A DNA stretch of 64,000 nucleotides from assembly GCF_018437265.1 (NCBI RefSeq), contig NZ_JAAMFL010000010.1:34529-98528 (forward strand). The letters are read 5' to 3'. Position numbers and translations under genes: made by a program. Numbering within the stretch: position 1 is the stretch's first letter; every line of letters begins with the position of its first letter. The notes under the pieces are model-generated. The model was not told the origin of the DNA, searched no databases, and was given only the letters and a program-made list of their open reading frames with translations. Positions 51,342 to 60,855 of this stretch are shown here, in pieces. The DNA is from Fructobacillus parabroussonetiae. Its GTDB lineage: Bacteria > Bacillota > Bacilli > Lactobacillales > Lactobacillaceae.

Positions 51342-52229
51342 CTAAGCGGCAATCTTTCGCCACTTTGGCAACTTAGGCGTTGTCACGGGGTCCGTGTTCA
51401 TCTTTTGAACGAAACGATCGATGATGATGGCCAGGATAACCAGCGCGATTCCGTTTACGAAACCAGCACCAACATCCGCGTGTTGTACGGCGGAGAGGAC
51501 ACCACGACCAAGTCCTGGTGCACCAATCATTGAGGCCGTCACAACCATTGACAAGGCCAACATGATTGTTTGCTTTGAACCGGCAATAATGGAAGGCTTA
51601 GCGGAAGGCAATTCCAACTTCACCAACTTTTGCCAAGTCGTTGAACCGAATGAATCGGCTGCTTCAACCAATGATTCTGGCACTTGCTTCAAGCCCAGGT
51701 AGGTGAAGTTCACAACTGGAGGCAAAGCAAAGATGACAGAGGAAAAGGTTCCGGGTACCATTCCGATACCAAAGAAGGCAACGGCTGGAATCAAGTAAAC
51801 GAAGGCTGGCATGGTCTGCATGAAGTCCAAGATTGGCTTCACAACGGCGTAGGCCTTTTGTGACTTTGACGTCCAGATTCCCAAAGGAATTCCGATCACC
51901 AAGGAAACAATTGATGAAGTCAACACCAGGGTAATCGTTTGCATCAAATCTGACCACAAACCTTGGTTGGCAATCAAGGCCAAACCAAGAACGATCAAGG
52001 TTGGCAAACCATAACGCTTTGGCGTTGTCAGCCAAGCGATAAGGGCAAGGGCGATAATAAAAATGGGTTGTGGAATCGCTGACAAAAAGTTTGTCATCGT
52101 ATCCATGAAGGTTTGACCCGCGCTTTGAATGGCATTAAAGAAGCCAGACCAATTCTGAGTCAACCAATTAACACCATCTGACACCCATTGGCTCAATGGC
52201 AATTTAGCAATGGAAAATAAACTAGGCAT
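51342..52229 (-). CDS. OpuA glycine betaine/carnitine/choline ABC permease domain
   Basis: 295 residues. After an amphipathic N-terminus come about seven helices, with the EAA-type loop [17 protein letters not shown] for coupling to the ATPase and [10 protein letters not shown] near the end. It ends ...WRKIAA then TAG (plus 51342-51344). The downstream binding domain continues in the same frame after one GTA codon. Combined length 295+1+274 is about 570, the size of fused OpuABC proteins, so the TAG probably interrupts an ancestral fusion. Overlaps the ATPase gene by eight bases. Confidence 0.9.
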   Translation of the reverse strand: MPSLFSIAKLPLSQWVSDGVNWLTQNWSGFFNAIQSAGQTFMDTMTNFLSAIPQPIFIIALALIAWLTTPKRYGLPTLIVLGLALIANQGLWSDLMQTITLVLTSSIVSLVIGIPLGIWTSKSQKAYAVVKPILDFMQTMPAFVYLIPAVAFFGIGMVPGTFSSVIFALPPVVNFTYLGLKQVPESLVEAADSFGSTTWQKLVKLELPSAKPSIIAGSKQTIMLALSMVVTASMIGAPGLGRGVLSAVQHADVGAGFVNGIALVILAIIIDRFVQKMNTDPVTTPKLPKWRKIAA

Positions 52230-53418
52230 TTTCTTGTCCGTCTCCTTCCGTTTGTGCTAAGGCTTCAATCACGGCACCACGAATAATAATACCGTGCAAC
52301 TTCATGTCATCATCGACAACCGCCACTGGTGTGTGGGCATCGTAAATGATGGTCATGATATCAGCCACGAGGGTGTCTGGCTTAACCGTTGGCATGTCAG
52401 ACATCACATCGCGAAGCGACAAGTTCTCGCGACGAGCCTTAACGGCGTTATCAGAAGTGATGTAGCCAGCGAAGCGACGCTTGGCATCGACGGCAACCAG
52501 ACCAGAAACCTCTTCTTCTTGCATCCGGTGCAAGGCGACGTTTGGTCCGTCAGAATCAACGTTAACCGTCAAACCAGGGAACATGATCGATTCGGCGTTC
52601 AAAACCTTTGAACGGTCCACGTCTTCCACGAAGTTTTCAACGTAATCGTTTGCAGGGTTCGTTAAGATTTCTTCACCCGTTCCGATCTGTTGCAATTGAC
52701 CATCCTTCATGATGGCAATGCGATCACCCAAACGAAGGGCTTCGTTCAAATCGTGGGTAATGAAGATAATGGTTTTTTGAACATTTTGCTGAAGGTCCAA
52801 CAGTTCGTCTTGCATTTCATGACGAACCAAGGGATCCAAGGCAGAAAAGGCCTCGTCCATCAGCAAGATATCCGGATCATTGGTCAACGCACGGGAAAGT
52901 CCGACACGTTGTTGCATACCACCAGAAAGCTGGGATGGGTATTGATCCTTGAAAGAAATCAACTTTGAATTTTCCAAAGCCTTCTCAGCACGAGCCTTCC
53001 GCTCTGCTGCTGGAACACCCTGAATTTCCAAACCGTATTCCGTGTTTTCCAGAATCGTCCGGTGTGGGAAAAGGGCGAAGTTCTGGAAGACCATCGACAT
53101 TTTCTTACGACGAATGTCTAACATTTCCTTCTTGTTATAGTGGGTGATGTCTTTTCCGTCTAAGATGATTTGACCTGAAGTCGGTTCAATCAACCGGTTC
53201 AACAGACGAATCAACGTCGATTTACCTGAACCAGAGAGACCCATGATCACGAAGATTTCCCCTTCGTTCACTTCGAGGTTAATGTCATAAACACCAACCG
53301 TCGAGCCAGTCTTTTCAAAGATCTCGTTCTTAGACTTATTTTCCTTAACCATCTTCAAAGCAGCTTTTTGCTTCTTACCAAAGATCTTGGTTAAGTGCTT
53401 GATTTGCACTTTTGGCAT
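52222..53418 (-). CDS. opuAA: OpuA ATP-binding protein with CBS domains
   Basis: 398 residues. Walker [15 protein letters not shown], signature [15 protein letters not shown], Walker [14 protein letters not shown], switch His in FITHDLNEA. Two CBS domains follow (about 270-385; [45 protein letters not shown]), the ionic-strength/c-di-AMP sensing module of OpuA. Energises uptake of compatible solutes. GGAGG lies before the ATG. Read from the promoter at 53440-53467, under BusR sites. Confidence 0.95.
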   Translation of the reverse strand: MPKVQIKHLTKIFGKKQKAALKMVKENKSKNEIFEKTGSTVGVYDINLEVNEGEIFVIMGLSGSGKSTLIRLLNRLIEPTSGQIILDGKDITHYNKKEMLDIRRKKMSMVFQNFALFPHRTILENTEYGLEIQGVPAAERKARAEKALENSKLISFKDQYPSQLSGGMQQRVGLSRALTNDPDILLMDEAFSALDPLVRHEMQDELLDLQQNVQKTIIFITHDLNEALRLGDRIAIMKDGQLQQIGTGEEILTNPANDYVENFVEDVDRSKVLNAESIMFPGLTVNVDSDGPNVALHRMQEEEVSGLVAVDAKRRFAGYITSDNAVKARRENLSLRDVMSDMPTVKPDTLVADIMTIIYDAHTPVAVVDDDMKLHGIIIRGAVIEALAQTEGDGQENA

Positions 53419-53439
53419 AAATCCTCCTATAAGTTGACT

Positions 53440-53511
53440 ATCTTATTAATTTAAAATAAACTAACAAGTGACCACCTGTTAAAAACGACAGATGGGCAAT
53501 AGTGACCACCT
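53440..53511 (-). promoter_or_regulatory. opuA promoter with BusR-type half-sites
   Basis: On the minus strand TTGTTA (plus 53462-53467), 16-base spacer, TAAGAT (plus 53440-53445). AGTGACCACCT occurs at 53467-53477 and again at 53501-53511. Between them AGATGGGCAAT (53490-53500) is a degenerate inverted copy. AGTGAC (53467-53472) and its inverted partner (53495-53500) are 22 bases apart, the bipartite spacing I recall for BusR. Confidence 0.7.
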
Positions 53512-53586
53512 ACTATATTACAGGGATTGGCACTTTTGTCAAATGAAGATTAAAACGAAAACGACTTTGTTAAAGGATTTCACAAG

Positions 53587-54216
53587 ATGCCTAAAATCAA
53601 AGAACCCCGCTATCATAAGATTGCGCAAGACATTGCCGAGGCAATCGTTAATAAAAAATTCGAAGTTGGCCAAAAACTTCACGCACGCTCGACTTTGGCA
53701 GCGACCTTTGGGGTTTCAGCTGAAACGGCACGAAAAGCCATCTCGGTTTTAGCTGATTTAGACATCGTCAAAGCCGTTCATGGATCAGGGGTCGAAGTGC
53801 TCTCCCGTAAAAAAGCCGTCGAATTTCTTGCCCAGGCTAAGGAATCACGCAATCTACAAGAAACAAACAGCGAAATCAAGAAGATGATTGCCGAGCAAAA
53901 ACAAGGCCTACTGGCACTCGACCAATCCTTTTCCCTTCTACTTGACCAAACCCAGCGGGTCAGTCAGCAAAATCCTATGTCCCCCTTTGAGTTCATCCCA
54001 AAGGCTGACTCGAGCAAACTCAATCAATCGATTGGCTCGCTAAACGTCTGGCAAAACACCGGCGCGACCATCGTGGCGATTTTACACGGGGACGATTTGA
54101 TTCTGTCGCCTGGTCCCTACGCCAACATTTTGCCCGGCGATACCATTTACTTTATCGGATCTGATAAGACCGTCGAAGCCATGCAGCAGTTCTTTGATAG
54201 TTCGACCACAGATTAA
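53587..54216 (+). CDS. busR: BusR-type regulator (GntR HTH plus RCK_C/TrkA_C domain)
   Basis: Repressor of compatible-solute uptake, known in Lactococcus and Streptococcus to respond to c-di-AMP. 209 residues: winged helix (YHKIAQDIAEAIVNKKFEVG, then FGVSAETARKAISVLADLDIV), a coiled-coil linker (about 75-125), and an RCK_C domain (GSLNVWQNTGATIVAILHGDDLILSPGPY, LPGDTIYFIGS). AAAGGA lies before the ATG. Divergent from opuA, with the AGTGAC sites between. Confidence 0.92.
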   Translation: MPKIKEPRYHKIAQDIAEAIVNKKFEVGQKLHARSTLAATFGVSAETARKAISVLADLDIVKAVHGSGVEVLSRKKAVEFLAQAKESRNLQETNSEIKKMIAEQKQGLLALDQSFSLLLDQTQRVSQQNPMSPFEFIPKADSSKLNQSIGSLNVWQNTGATIVAILHGDDLILSPGPYANILPGDTIYFIGSDKTVEAMQQFFDSSTTD

Positions 54217-54244
54217 AAAAGCAGGCCAATGGCCTGCTTTTTTA
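54215..54244. terminator. bidirectional terminator between busR and pgi
   Basis: AAAAAAGCAGGCC, loop AAT, GGCCTGCTTTTTT. Confidence 0.88.
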
Positions 54245-55591
54245 TTACTTTTGTAAACGATCACGGTAGGCTTTGCTTTGGCTCTCGTAGCCAGGCTTAC
54301 CTAAGAGGGCAAACATGGCCGTTTTATAAGCTTCCACGCCAGGTTGGTTAAAGGGATTAATGGCAAAGAGATAGCCCGAAATTGCCACGGCCATTTCGAA
54401 GAAATAAATCAATTCGCCCAGACTGGCTTCGTCTTGCTTGGCCACACGAACCGCCATGTTTGGCACACCACCATCAATATGAGCGAGAACCACGCCATCG
54501 GCGGCTGTTTGATTGACTTCATCCAGGGTCTTACCTTCTAGATAAGCCAGGCCATCCCCGTTCTCAGCCATTTTTGGCACGGCCAGGTCTTCTGCTACTT
54601 GGTTAATTCGAACGACCGTCTCAAAGAGATTCCGGCGGCCTTCTTGAATGTATTGACCAAAGGAGTGCAGATCCGTCGAATAGTTAGCAGACGAAGGATA
54701 AATGCCCTTTTGATTCTTACCCTCGGACTCGCCCATCAGTTGCTTCCACCATTCACCAAAGTACTGTAAGGAAGGCTCCCAGTTGGCCAAGATTTCGGTC
54801 GTATAGCCCTTATCATAGAGAATCCGTCGACTCGCCGCATAAAGAAGCGCTGGGTTCTGACTAAGCTCCTTTGACGCATAATACTGCTCAGCTTTGGCTG
54901 CACCAGCTAGCAAAGCATGAATGTCCACTCCAGCGACTGCTAGTGGTAAGAGGCCAACTGCCGTCAACACGGAGAAACGACCGCCAATCCCGTTTGGTAC
55001 AACGAGATTATCATAGCCAGCCGCCGTCGTTTCTGCTCGCAAGGTTCCCTGCTTGGCATCGGTCGTTGCAATGATTCGCTCGGACGCTTTCTCTTTTCCA
55101 TAGCGCTTAATCAAAGCTTCTTTGAAGAAGCGAAAGGCCAAGGCCGCCTCCGTTGTCTGACCGGACTTTGAAATAACGTTCACGGAAAAGTCCTGGTCGC
55201 CAATAACACGAAGTAACTGGCGCAAGGCCATGGCAGATAGTTGATTACCAGCAAAGTAAACCTTCGTCTCCGAATCACTGGCAAGGTCGTTGTACCAAGG
55301 CGATTTCAGGAAATCGAGGGCCATTTTGCCACCCAAATAGGAGCCACCAATCCCAATCACCACCAAAACCTTCGACTGGCCCTGCACTTTTTGGGCCCGT
55401 CGTTGAATCTTTTCTTCTTCGGTTGGATCAAAGGTCGAGGCCCAGTCCACCCAGTCCGTATAGGCCGAACCAGCGCCTTTTTTTTCAAAAAGCAGTTCCT
55501 GGGCGAAAGCCAATTGAGGCTTTAATTCCTCATACTCCTCTTTCTTAATAAAGGGGGCGAGGCCGAATGAATCGAATTGAATAGCGGTCAT
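54245..55591 (-). CDS. pgi: glucose-6-phosphate isomerase
   Basis: Interconverts glucose-6-P and fructose-6-P. 448 residues. It has [19 protein letters not shown], the SIS-domain [15 protein letters not shown], the signature [21 protein letters not shown] and the catalytic-base region [17 protein letters not shown]. The ATG at 55589-55591 follows GGAAGC; the 27-codon extension is rejected. A -10-like TATAAT lies at plus 55623-55628 without a clear -35. Confidence 0.97.
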   Translation of the reverse strand: MTAIQFDSFGLAPFIKKEEYEELKPQLAFAQELLFEKKGAGSAYTDWVDWASTFDPTEEEKIQRRAQKVQGQSKVLVVIGIGGSYLGGKMALDFLKSPWYNDLASDSETKVYFAGNQLSAMALRQLLRVIGDQDFSVNVISKSGQTTEAALAFRFFKEALIKRYGKEKASERIIATTDAKQGTLRAETTAAGYDNLVVPNGIGGRFSVLTAVGLLPLAVAGVDIHALLAGAAKAEQYYASKELSQNPALLYAASRRILYDKGYTTEILANWEPSLQYFGEWWKQLMGESEGKNQKGIYPSSANYSTDLHSFGQYIQEGRRNLFETVVRINQVAEDLAVPKMAENGDGLAYLEGKTLDEVNQTAADGVVLAHIDGGVPNMAVRVAKQDEASLGELIYFFEMAVAISGYLFAINPFNQPGVEAYKTAMFALLGKPGYESQSKAYRDRLQK

Positions 55592-55637
55592 TTTGCTTCC
55601 TTTCGCGTGTTTTCTTACCCTCATTATAGCATTAGTC

Positions 55638-55685
55638 AAAAAAGAAAGGATTTGTTTAAAATTAATAAACAAATCCTTCTTTTTT
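55638..55685 (-). terminator. terminator of the D,D-carboxypeptidase gene
   Basis: AAGGATTTGTTTA arm pairs with TAAACAAATCCTT; T6 on the minus strand. Confidence 0.85.
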
Positions 55686-57009
55686 ATTCATTATCAGTTG
55701 GTTGACCCGCTAATTCAAGGGGGATTTCCTTTTGACTCTCACTCGTACCAGACAAGTATTTAGCCTTAAAGTTAACCGCAATGTGGGCAATGGTATCCGT
55801 TTCGGTACCAGCCGGTCTTTGTTGAAGCGTTGGTGATTCCATTAACTTCAACGTCTTCTTCGACTTGGTCCAGAAGGTCGTTAACTTGGCAACCTGCACC
55901 TTGGCTCGGACTTTTTCATCCTTAATCGCCAATGTTGACACCCCTGACAAAGTCGTACCCGCCTTGTAGTCATGGGCCTGCCAGTCATCCAAGACCTGAC
56001 CAACCATGTCAACGGTCTTCTGGAAGCGTTCGGTCTTATCCGTGTAATCAGCGGCCCCGTTAATGACCGTTAAGAACAAGTGGCCGTCCTGATCTTTGAC
56101 GATTCCTGTGTAGGAGGCGCCGGATTCAGGTGTTGATCCAGTCTTCAATCCGATCAGCTGCAGGTTCTTTGGATTATCCAAGTTCGCCTGCATATTGGCA
56201 AAGGAGCTACCAAAGTCGGATGCCTGCGTGACTTTGGCATTGTTCTTCGTATAAGTCAGGTTGGCCGAGTTCGTTAACGTCAACAGGCTAGGGTCCATGT
56301 CGACAATCTTTCGAGCAATCATAGCCACTTGACTAGCAGAGGCATGGTTATAGGCCGAAGAAGAAGCCGAATCAATCTCGTTTGCAAAGGCATCGCCATT
56401 CTTTTGCCCGGCCCCGTTGTACCATTCAGACCCCGTCAACTTGAGATCTTTTGCAAGGGCTTGCAAGGTCGCCTGATCCTTCGACTGGTCGCCTGAAAGA
56501 TAGGTCACCAAAGCAAAGGCAGCATCGTTTGCCGAATTGGTAAACATCGCCCAGTAAAGATCCTTGACCGATACCTTATCCCCCGCCTTGATGGAAAGGT
56601 GGGAATAAAGGGAATTATTCTGGCTGGACAAGTCCGCAGAAGAAGGAATCGTCACCTGATCGGTCCACTTGATCTTCTTTTCATCAATGGCCTTTAACAC
56701 TCCATAGGCCACTAACATCTTGGACTGTGAGGCGATCGCCACCTGTTTGTCGGCGTTCTTTTCACCCAGAATCTGCCCCGTCGTCAAGTCGACCACGAGT
56801 GCTGACTTGGCATCAACGGAGAGCTTAACCGGCTGTTCGGTCTTGGCCGTTGTTTGGACGACCGTTTGGTGCACCTTTGGCCAAAAAACCATGGTAGCGG
56901 CTGCAATGGCCGCAACGACCAAGGCAATCGCGGCCCAAATCATATGGGAGCGCTTGTGGCTCTTTTGGTTAACCGCTTGAAATTGCGGTGCTTTTCTTTT
57001 CTTAGGCAT
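55684..57009 (-). CDS. D-alanyl-D-alanine carboxypeptidase (S11, PBP5-like)
   Basis: Trims the terminal D-Ala of peptidoglycan stem peptides outside the cell. 441 residues. A basic cytoplasmic tail and an uncleaved membrane segment (about 23-43) anchor it. The S11 motifs are Ser94-x-x-Lys97 (ASQSKM), Ser159-Ala-Asn161 and Lys289-Thr-Gly291, followed by a C-terminal PBP5-type beta domain. Most family members have a cleaved signal and a C-terminal amphipathic helix; the N-terminal anchor is the odd point. It overlaps the histidine kinase gene by eight bases. Confidence 0.92.
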   Translation of the reverse strand: MPKKRKAPQFQAVNQKSHKRSHMIWAAIALVVAAIAAATMVFWPKVHQTVVQTTAKTEQPVKLSVDAKSALVVDLTTGQILGEKNADKQVAIASQSKMLVAYGVLKAIDEKKIKWTDQVTIPSSADLSSQNNSLYSHLSIKAGDKVSVKDLYWAMFTNSANDAAFALVTYLSGDQSKDQATLQALAKDLKLTGSEWYNGAGQKNGDAFANEIDSASSSAYNHASASQVAMIARKIVDMDPSLLTLTNSANLTYTKNNAKVTQASDFGSSFANMQANLDNPKNLQLIGLKTGSTPESGASYTGIVKDQDGHLFLTVINGAADYTDKTERFQKTVDMVGQVLDDWQAHDYKAGTTLSGVSTLAIKDEKVRAKVQVAKLTTFWTKSKKTLKLMESPTLQQRPAGTETDTIAHIAVNFKAKYLSGTSESQKEIPLELAGQPTDNE

Positions 57010-58096
57010 GAGACGATTCTTCTTTTTCTTGTTCTTTTGGCAAAGTCAAAATGAAGGCGGTCAACTCATCGGTTGACTCCGCTCGTACTTGACCATGGTG
57101 TTTATCAATCACACCCTTCACGATGGAGAGGCCTAAGCCTGTGCCCCCCGTCTTGGTGTTTCGGGAAGACTCCACGCGATAAAAGCGATTAAACAATTGA
57201 TTAAGTGAGGCACTTGGAATGGCCGGGCCATCGTTGACGACGCGAATTTCAATTTGGTCAGATGACTTTTCCTGTGCGGTCAGTTTGATAAAGGAAGCAC
57301 CCTGACCGTACTTTAAGGCGTTTTCAACAAGGTTGATCAACACCCGGGCCAACTTTTCGGAATCGCCTGCCATCACGATTAATTCGGGTGCCAGTTGGGT
57401 TGTCAGGCGAATGCCCTTCTTTTCTGCCTCAACCGCATAATTGGCCAAAACCTGATCGAAAAGATCCCCCAGTGAAAAGTCATTAATATTCAATGAGATT
57501 TGCGATGACTGCAACTTAGCAAATTCAAAGAGGTCCTCCACCAACATTTTCATCTGGTTGGCCTTATGATAGGCCGTTTCCAGATACTTCTGCTGGTCTT
57601 TTTCTTGGAGAACCTGGTTGGGGGCAACCACTAAGCCCAAATACCCAATAATGGCGGTCAAAGGCGTCCGGAGATCATGGGAGATGTTGGTCATCATCTC
57701 CTCTTTCGAGGCAGCTTCTTTCAGCTGTTCTTGATGATCTGCTTCAAAACGGGCCTGCGACATGTCAAAGAGTGCACGCAACTGCTGATCAGCAGGCTGG
57801 CTTTTCTTCGGCAAAGCTGCCGAATCATCACCATTGTCAATCAGCGTTTGCCTTAAGTCATCGCGTAAGTGAATCAAACGAATTTTTTTACGACTTTGAA
57901 AGGCAATGGCCAAACTGGCTAGGAGAAATAGGAAGGCAGCAAAAAGGCAAAAAGAAGGCCAACTCGTCCATAACGACCAGCTGGGCCTTACTTTTAAAAA
58001 GTCAAAAAAGAGAACCCCGGCCGCAGCCAGACTAAAGGCAGCGGCTAGGATTTCTTTAAAGATTGCCAGACTAATAATTGTTGCTTTTTTACCCAT
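57002..58096 (-). CDS. sensor histidine kinase (VanS-like)
   Basis: 364 residues with two membrane helices (about 10-32 and 44-66), little extracellular sequence, then a coiled linker, the phospho-acceptor His140 in TNISHDLRTPL, N box LVENALKYG, G1 VNDGPA and G2 GGTGLGLSIVKG. The almost absent extracellular loop suggests membrane or intramembrane sensing. Encoded one base after its response regulator and overlapping the D,D-carboxypeptidase, an arrangement recalling vanRS-vanY/dacA. Confidence 0.92.
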   Translation of the reverse strand: MGKKATIISLAIFKEILAAAFSLAAAGVLFFDFLKVRPSWSLWTSWPSFCLFAAFLFLLASLAIAFQSRKKIRLIHLRDDLRQTLIDNGDDSAALPKKSQPADQQLRALFDMSQARFEADHQEQLKEAASKEEMMTNISHDLRTPLTAIIGYLGLVVAPNQVLQEKDQQKYLETAYHKANQMKMLVEDLFEFAKLQSSQISLNINDFSLGDLFDQVLANYAVEAEKKGIRLTTQLAPELIVMAGDSEKLARVLINLVENALKYGQGASFIKLTAQEKSSDQIEIRVVNDGPAIPSASLNQLFNRFYRVESSRNTKTGGTGLGLSIVKGVIDKHHGQVRAESTDELTAFILTLPKEQEKEESSHA

Positions 58097-58097
58097 C

Positions 58098-58787
58098 TTA
58101 GTTCACTTCGATTTTATAACCAACGCCCCAAACGGTTTGGATGACTTGGTCACCACCCGTTGCTTCTTCCAACTTGTCACGAAGGTGGGAAACGTGAACC
58201 ATGACCGTTTTAGCTGAGACAACGGATTCCTGCTGCCAAACACGTTCGAAAATATCGTCGGCAGAGAAAACCCGGTTCGGGTGCGAAGCCAACAGATAAA
58301 GAATACCGAATTCAAGGGCCGTTAGGTTGACAAGTTCGCCACTGGCCGTCTTCACATCGTGTGAATCCTTGTTAATAACCAGTGAAGCAATGGTCAAAAC
58401 ATCGGGCTTTTGCTCTTGAACGGCGTTTTGTGAACGGCGAATCAAGGAACGAATACGGGCCATGACTTCCAATGGATTGAAAGGCTTGGTCACGTAATCA
58501 TCAGCACCTGAAATCAACCCTTGGATCTTGTCCATGTCCGAAGACTTAGCTGAGAGCATCAGGATGGGCATGTGCGTGTCCTTGCGGACTTCTTTCAAAA
58601 CATCAAAGCCCGTCATGTTTGGCATCATGATATCCAAGACCATCAGTGCGATGTCTGGGTTGGTATTAAACTTCGACAGCGACTCTTTCCCGTCTTTTGC
58701 AATCAACGGTTCGTAGCCTTCGTTTTTTAAATAAATCTCGAGTAATTCAGCGATCTCTTGATCGTCATCAACAACTAAAATTTTCAT
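58098..58787 (-). CDS. OmpR/PhoB-type response regulator
   Basis: 229 residues. Receiver domain with acidic pair DDDQ, phospho-acceptor Asp52 in LMVLDIMMP, and Lys in VTKPFNP. The winged-helix output domain ends HVSHLRDKLE and TVWGVGYKIE. It precedes the kinase gene by one base and follows DUF1129 by one base, so DUF1129-RR-HK-carboxypeptidase is one operon. Confidence 0.95.
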   Translation of the reverse strand: MKILVVDDDQEIAELLEIYLKNEGYEPLIAKDGKESLSKFNTNPDIALMVLDIMMPNMTGFDVLKEVRKDTHMPILMLSAKSSDMDKIQGLISGADDYVTKPFNPLEVMARIRSLIRRSQNAVQEQKPDVLTIASLVINKDSHDVKTASGELVNLTALEFGILYLLASHPNRVFSADDIFERVWQQESVVSAKTVMVHVSHLRDKLEEATGGDQVIQTVWGVGYKIEVN

Positions 58788-58788
58788 G

Positions 58789-59502
58789 TTAGCCTCGCTT
58801 TTCTTCCTCTTGCTTCAGGCGTTCTTGCTGTGCCAGCTTTGAAATGGCTAAAAGGCCACCCTGCTTCATGCCGGCCTGCTTGCGGTTAAGCAAGTAAAGG
58901 GCAAAGGCAATGAAGAAGAAGATGGCATTGCCAACAACGGGCAAAATCGGGTTAATCATACGTGGTAAGTAGAGAATCAAAGTGAAACCGGCAATCCAAA
59001 GAATGGCCACGATAATTAACAACAGCCAATTTGGTAGCCGCTTTTTATCCGCTGCATCGGCCTGGTTACCAGGGACCAAGCGCTGCATGGCCTTTGTATA
59101 AATCACGCCACCCCAAATAGATAAGAAGAGAACGGAGGTAATCCCGATGCCTTCCGATCCAGCCTTTGAACCAGAAAAGCCCATCGTCACCGTGAAAAAG
59201 CCGGTTAAGAACATGATCAAAACAAGGGCCGTATCCGTTGCCAAGAAGGCAAAGGAGTAGTCATGAAAGCCCTTCGCCAAGCGAACGGGATTCAGATACT
59301 TTTGCAGTGCCTCGGCCGGTGAGCCAAAAAGTTGGGCAGCCGTGTGGCCAAGCTTTTGACCATCGGCCAACTTTTCTTCGACTTCACCCAGAATGGCTTC
59401 TTTCTCTTCTTCAGAGATTTTGTCGCTATCAGCCAATCCTTTGTTCAATCGGAAAAGAAAGTCCTGGTTCTTCTTTGTTAATTTGTGTTCGACTTGTGTC
59501 AT
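58789..59502 (-). CDS. DUF1129 family membrane protein
   Basis: 237 residues. A soluble helical N-terminal part (KNQDFLFRLNKGL, EKLADGQKLGHTAAQLFGSPAEAL) and five membrane helices. The N-terminal pattern resembles the DUF1129/DUF1700-type domains that partner with small regulators. Its place after ychF is conserved in lactobacilli. Function unknown. Confidence 0.82.
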   Translation of the reverse strand: MTQVEHKLTKKNQDFLFRLNKGLADSDKISEEEKEAILGEVEEKLADGQKLGHTAAQLFGSPAEALQKYLNPVRLAKGFHDYSFAFLATDTALVLIMFLTGFFTVTMGFSGSKAGSEGIGITSVLFLSIWGGVIYTKAMQRLVPGNQADAADKKRLPNWLLLIIVAILWIAGFTLILYLPRMINPILPVVGNAIFFFIAFALYLLNRKQAGMKQGGLLAISKLAQQERLKQEEEKRG

Positions 59503-59524
59503 CGTCTCACCTTTTCTCTATTTA

Positions 59525-60625
59525 TTAAACGTTGAAGCGGAATTCAATGATGTCGCCGTCTTGAACGACGTATTCCTTACCTTCTGAACGCAATTTACCC
59601 GCTTCCTTGACAGCTTTTTCGGAACCGTACTGATCCAAATCAGCAAAAGCAAAGGTTTCGGCACGAATGAAACCACGTTCAAAGTCGGAGTGAATCACAC
59701 CGGCTGCCTGGGGTGCCTTGGCACCAGCCTTAAAGGTCCAGGCGCGGGTTTCTTTTTCACCCGCCGTAAAGAAGGTCCGCAAGTCCAACAAGTGGTAAGC
59801 CGAGCGAATCAACTTGTTCAAACCAGGTTCGCTGACACCTGCCAATTCAAGGTAATCAGCCTTTTCATCATCGTCGAGCTGTGCGATTTCTTCTTCTGCG
59901 TTCGCTGACAAAGCAATCACTTCGGCGTTTTCGCTATCCGCAAAGTCCTTAATTTGCTGATAATATGGGGAATTTTCAGGATCCGCCATATCGTCTTCTG
60001 CAATGTTGGCCACGTAGAGCGTTGGCTTTGAAGTCAACAAGAAGAGCCCCTTCACAATCGCCTTTTCTTCATCTGAAAAGTCAATCGAACGAACGGCTTT
60101 TCCAGCCTCCAAGACAGGCTGAATTTTCTCCAAAACAGCGGCTTCCGCCTTGGCTGCTTTGTCGTTTCCCTTGGCTTGTCGAGCGACTTTGGCATAGCGT
60201 TTCTCAACGGATTCCAAATCGGCCAAAATCAATTCCGTGTTAATGGTATCGATATCATCGAGTGGATCGACCTTTCCGTTAACGTGAATGATTTCATCGT
60301 CGTCGAAGGCACGGACAACCTGAACAATCGCGTTTACCTGACGGATGTTTTCCAAGAACTTGTTTCCAAGCCCTTCACCCTTCGAGGCACCCTTCACGAT
60401 ACCGGCGATGTCCGTAAATTCAAAAGTCGTTGGAACGACTTTGTCAGCCGGAATCAGCTCTTGAATTCGTGCCAAACGATCATCCGGCACTTCAACAATG
60501 CCGACGTTTGGCTCGATGGTGGCGAAAGGATAGTTGGCCATTTCCGCCCCGGCCTTTGTGATTGCGTTAAATAATGTTGATTTCCCAACGTTTGGCAAAC
60601 CTACGATACCAGCTGTTAAAGCCAT
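59525..60625 (-). CDS. ychF: redox-regulated ATPase YchF
   Basis: Obg-related P-loop protein that prefers ATP and binds ribosomes. 366 residues with GLPNVGKSTLFNAI, DIAGIVKGASKGEGLGNKFL, the NIAE motif that replaces NKXD, and the C-terminal TGS domain (ending VQDGDIIEFRFNV). GAGGAG before the ATG. Between DUF951 and DUF1129 on the same strand. Confidence 0.97.
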   Translation of the reverse strand: MALTAGIVGLPNVGKSTLFNAITKAGAEMANYPFATIEPNVGIVEVPDDRLARIQELIPADKVVPTTFEFTDIAGIVKGASKGEGLGNKFLENIRQVNAIVQVVRAFDDDEIIHVNGKVDPLDDIDTINTELILADLESVEKRYAKVARQAKGNDKAAKAEAAVLEKIQPVLEAGKAVRSIDFSDEEKAIVKGLFLLTSKPTLYVANIAEDDMADPENSPYYQQIKDFADSENAEVIALSANAEEEIAQLDDDEKADYLELAGVSEPGLNKLIRSAYHLLDLRTFFTAGEKETRAWTFKAGAKAPQAAGVIHSDFERGFIRAETFAFADLDQYGSEKAVKEAGKLRSEGKEYVVQDGDIIEFRFNV

Positions 60626-60645
60626 GTGATTGTCTCCTCTTTTGA

Positions 60646-60855
60646 CTAATCTTGATTCTCATCGGCCTTCTTCAAGACCTTTTTTAACCGTTTATCGAAA
60701 TTAAAGCGGGTCAACATGATGGTTCGTTGACAAGCCGAGCAAGTTAATTTGATGTCGGCCCCCATTCGATTAATAATCCAGGCGTTTGTCCCACAGGCGT
60801 GGGGCTTTTTCATCTCCACAAGATCACCCAAATCGTACTCTTTTTTCAAAACCAT
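60646..60855 (-). CDS. DUF951 family zinc-ribbon-like protein
   Basis: 69 residues. LGDLVEMKKPHACGTNAW, then DIKLTCSACQRTIMLTRFNF: a cysteine cluster (CG...CSAC) typical of the DUF951 family, always found between parB and ychF. The start ATG shares one base with the parB stop (TAATG). Function unknown. Confidence 0.9.
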   Translation of the reverse strand: MVLKKEYDLGDLVEMKKPHACGTNAWIINRMGADIKLTCSACQRTIMLTRFNFDKRLKKVLKKADENQD

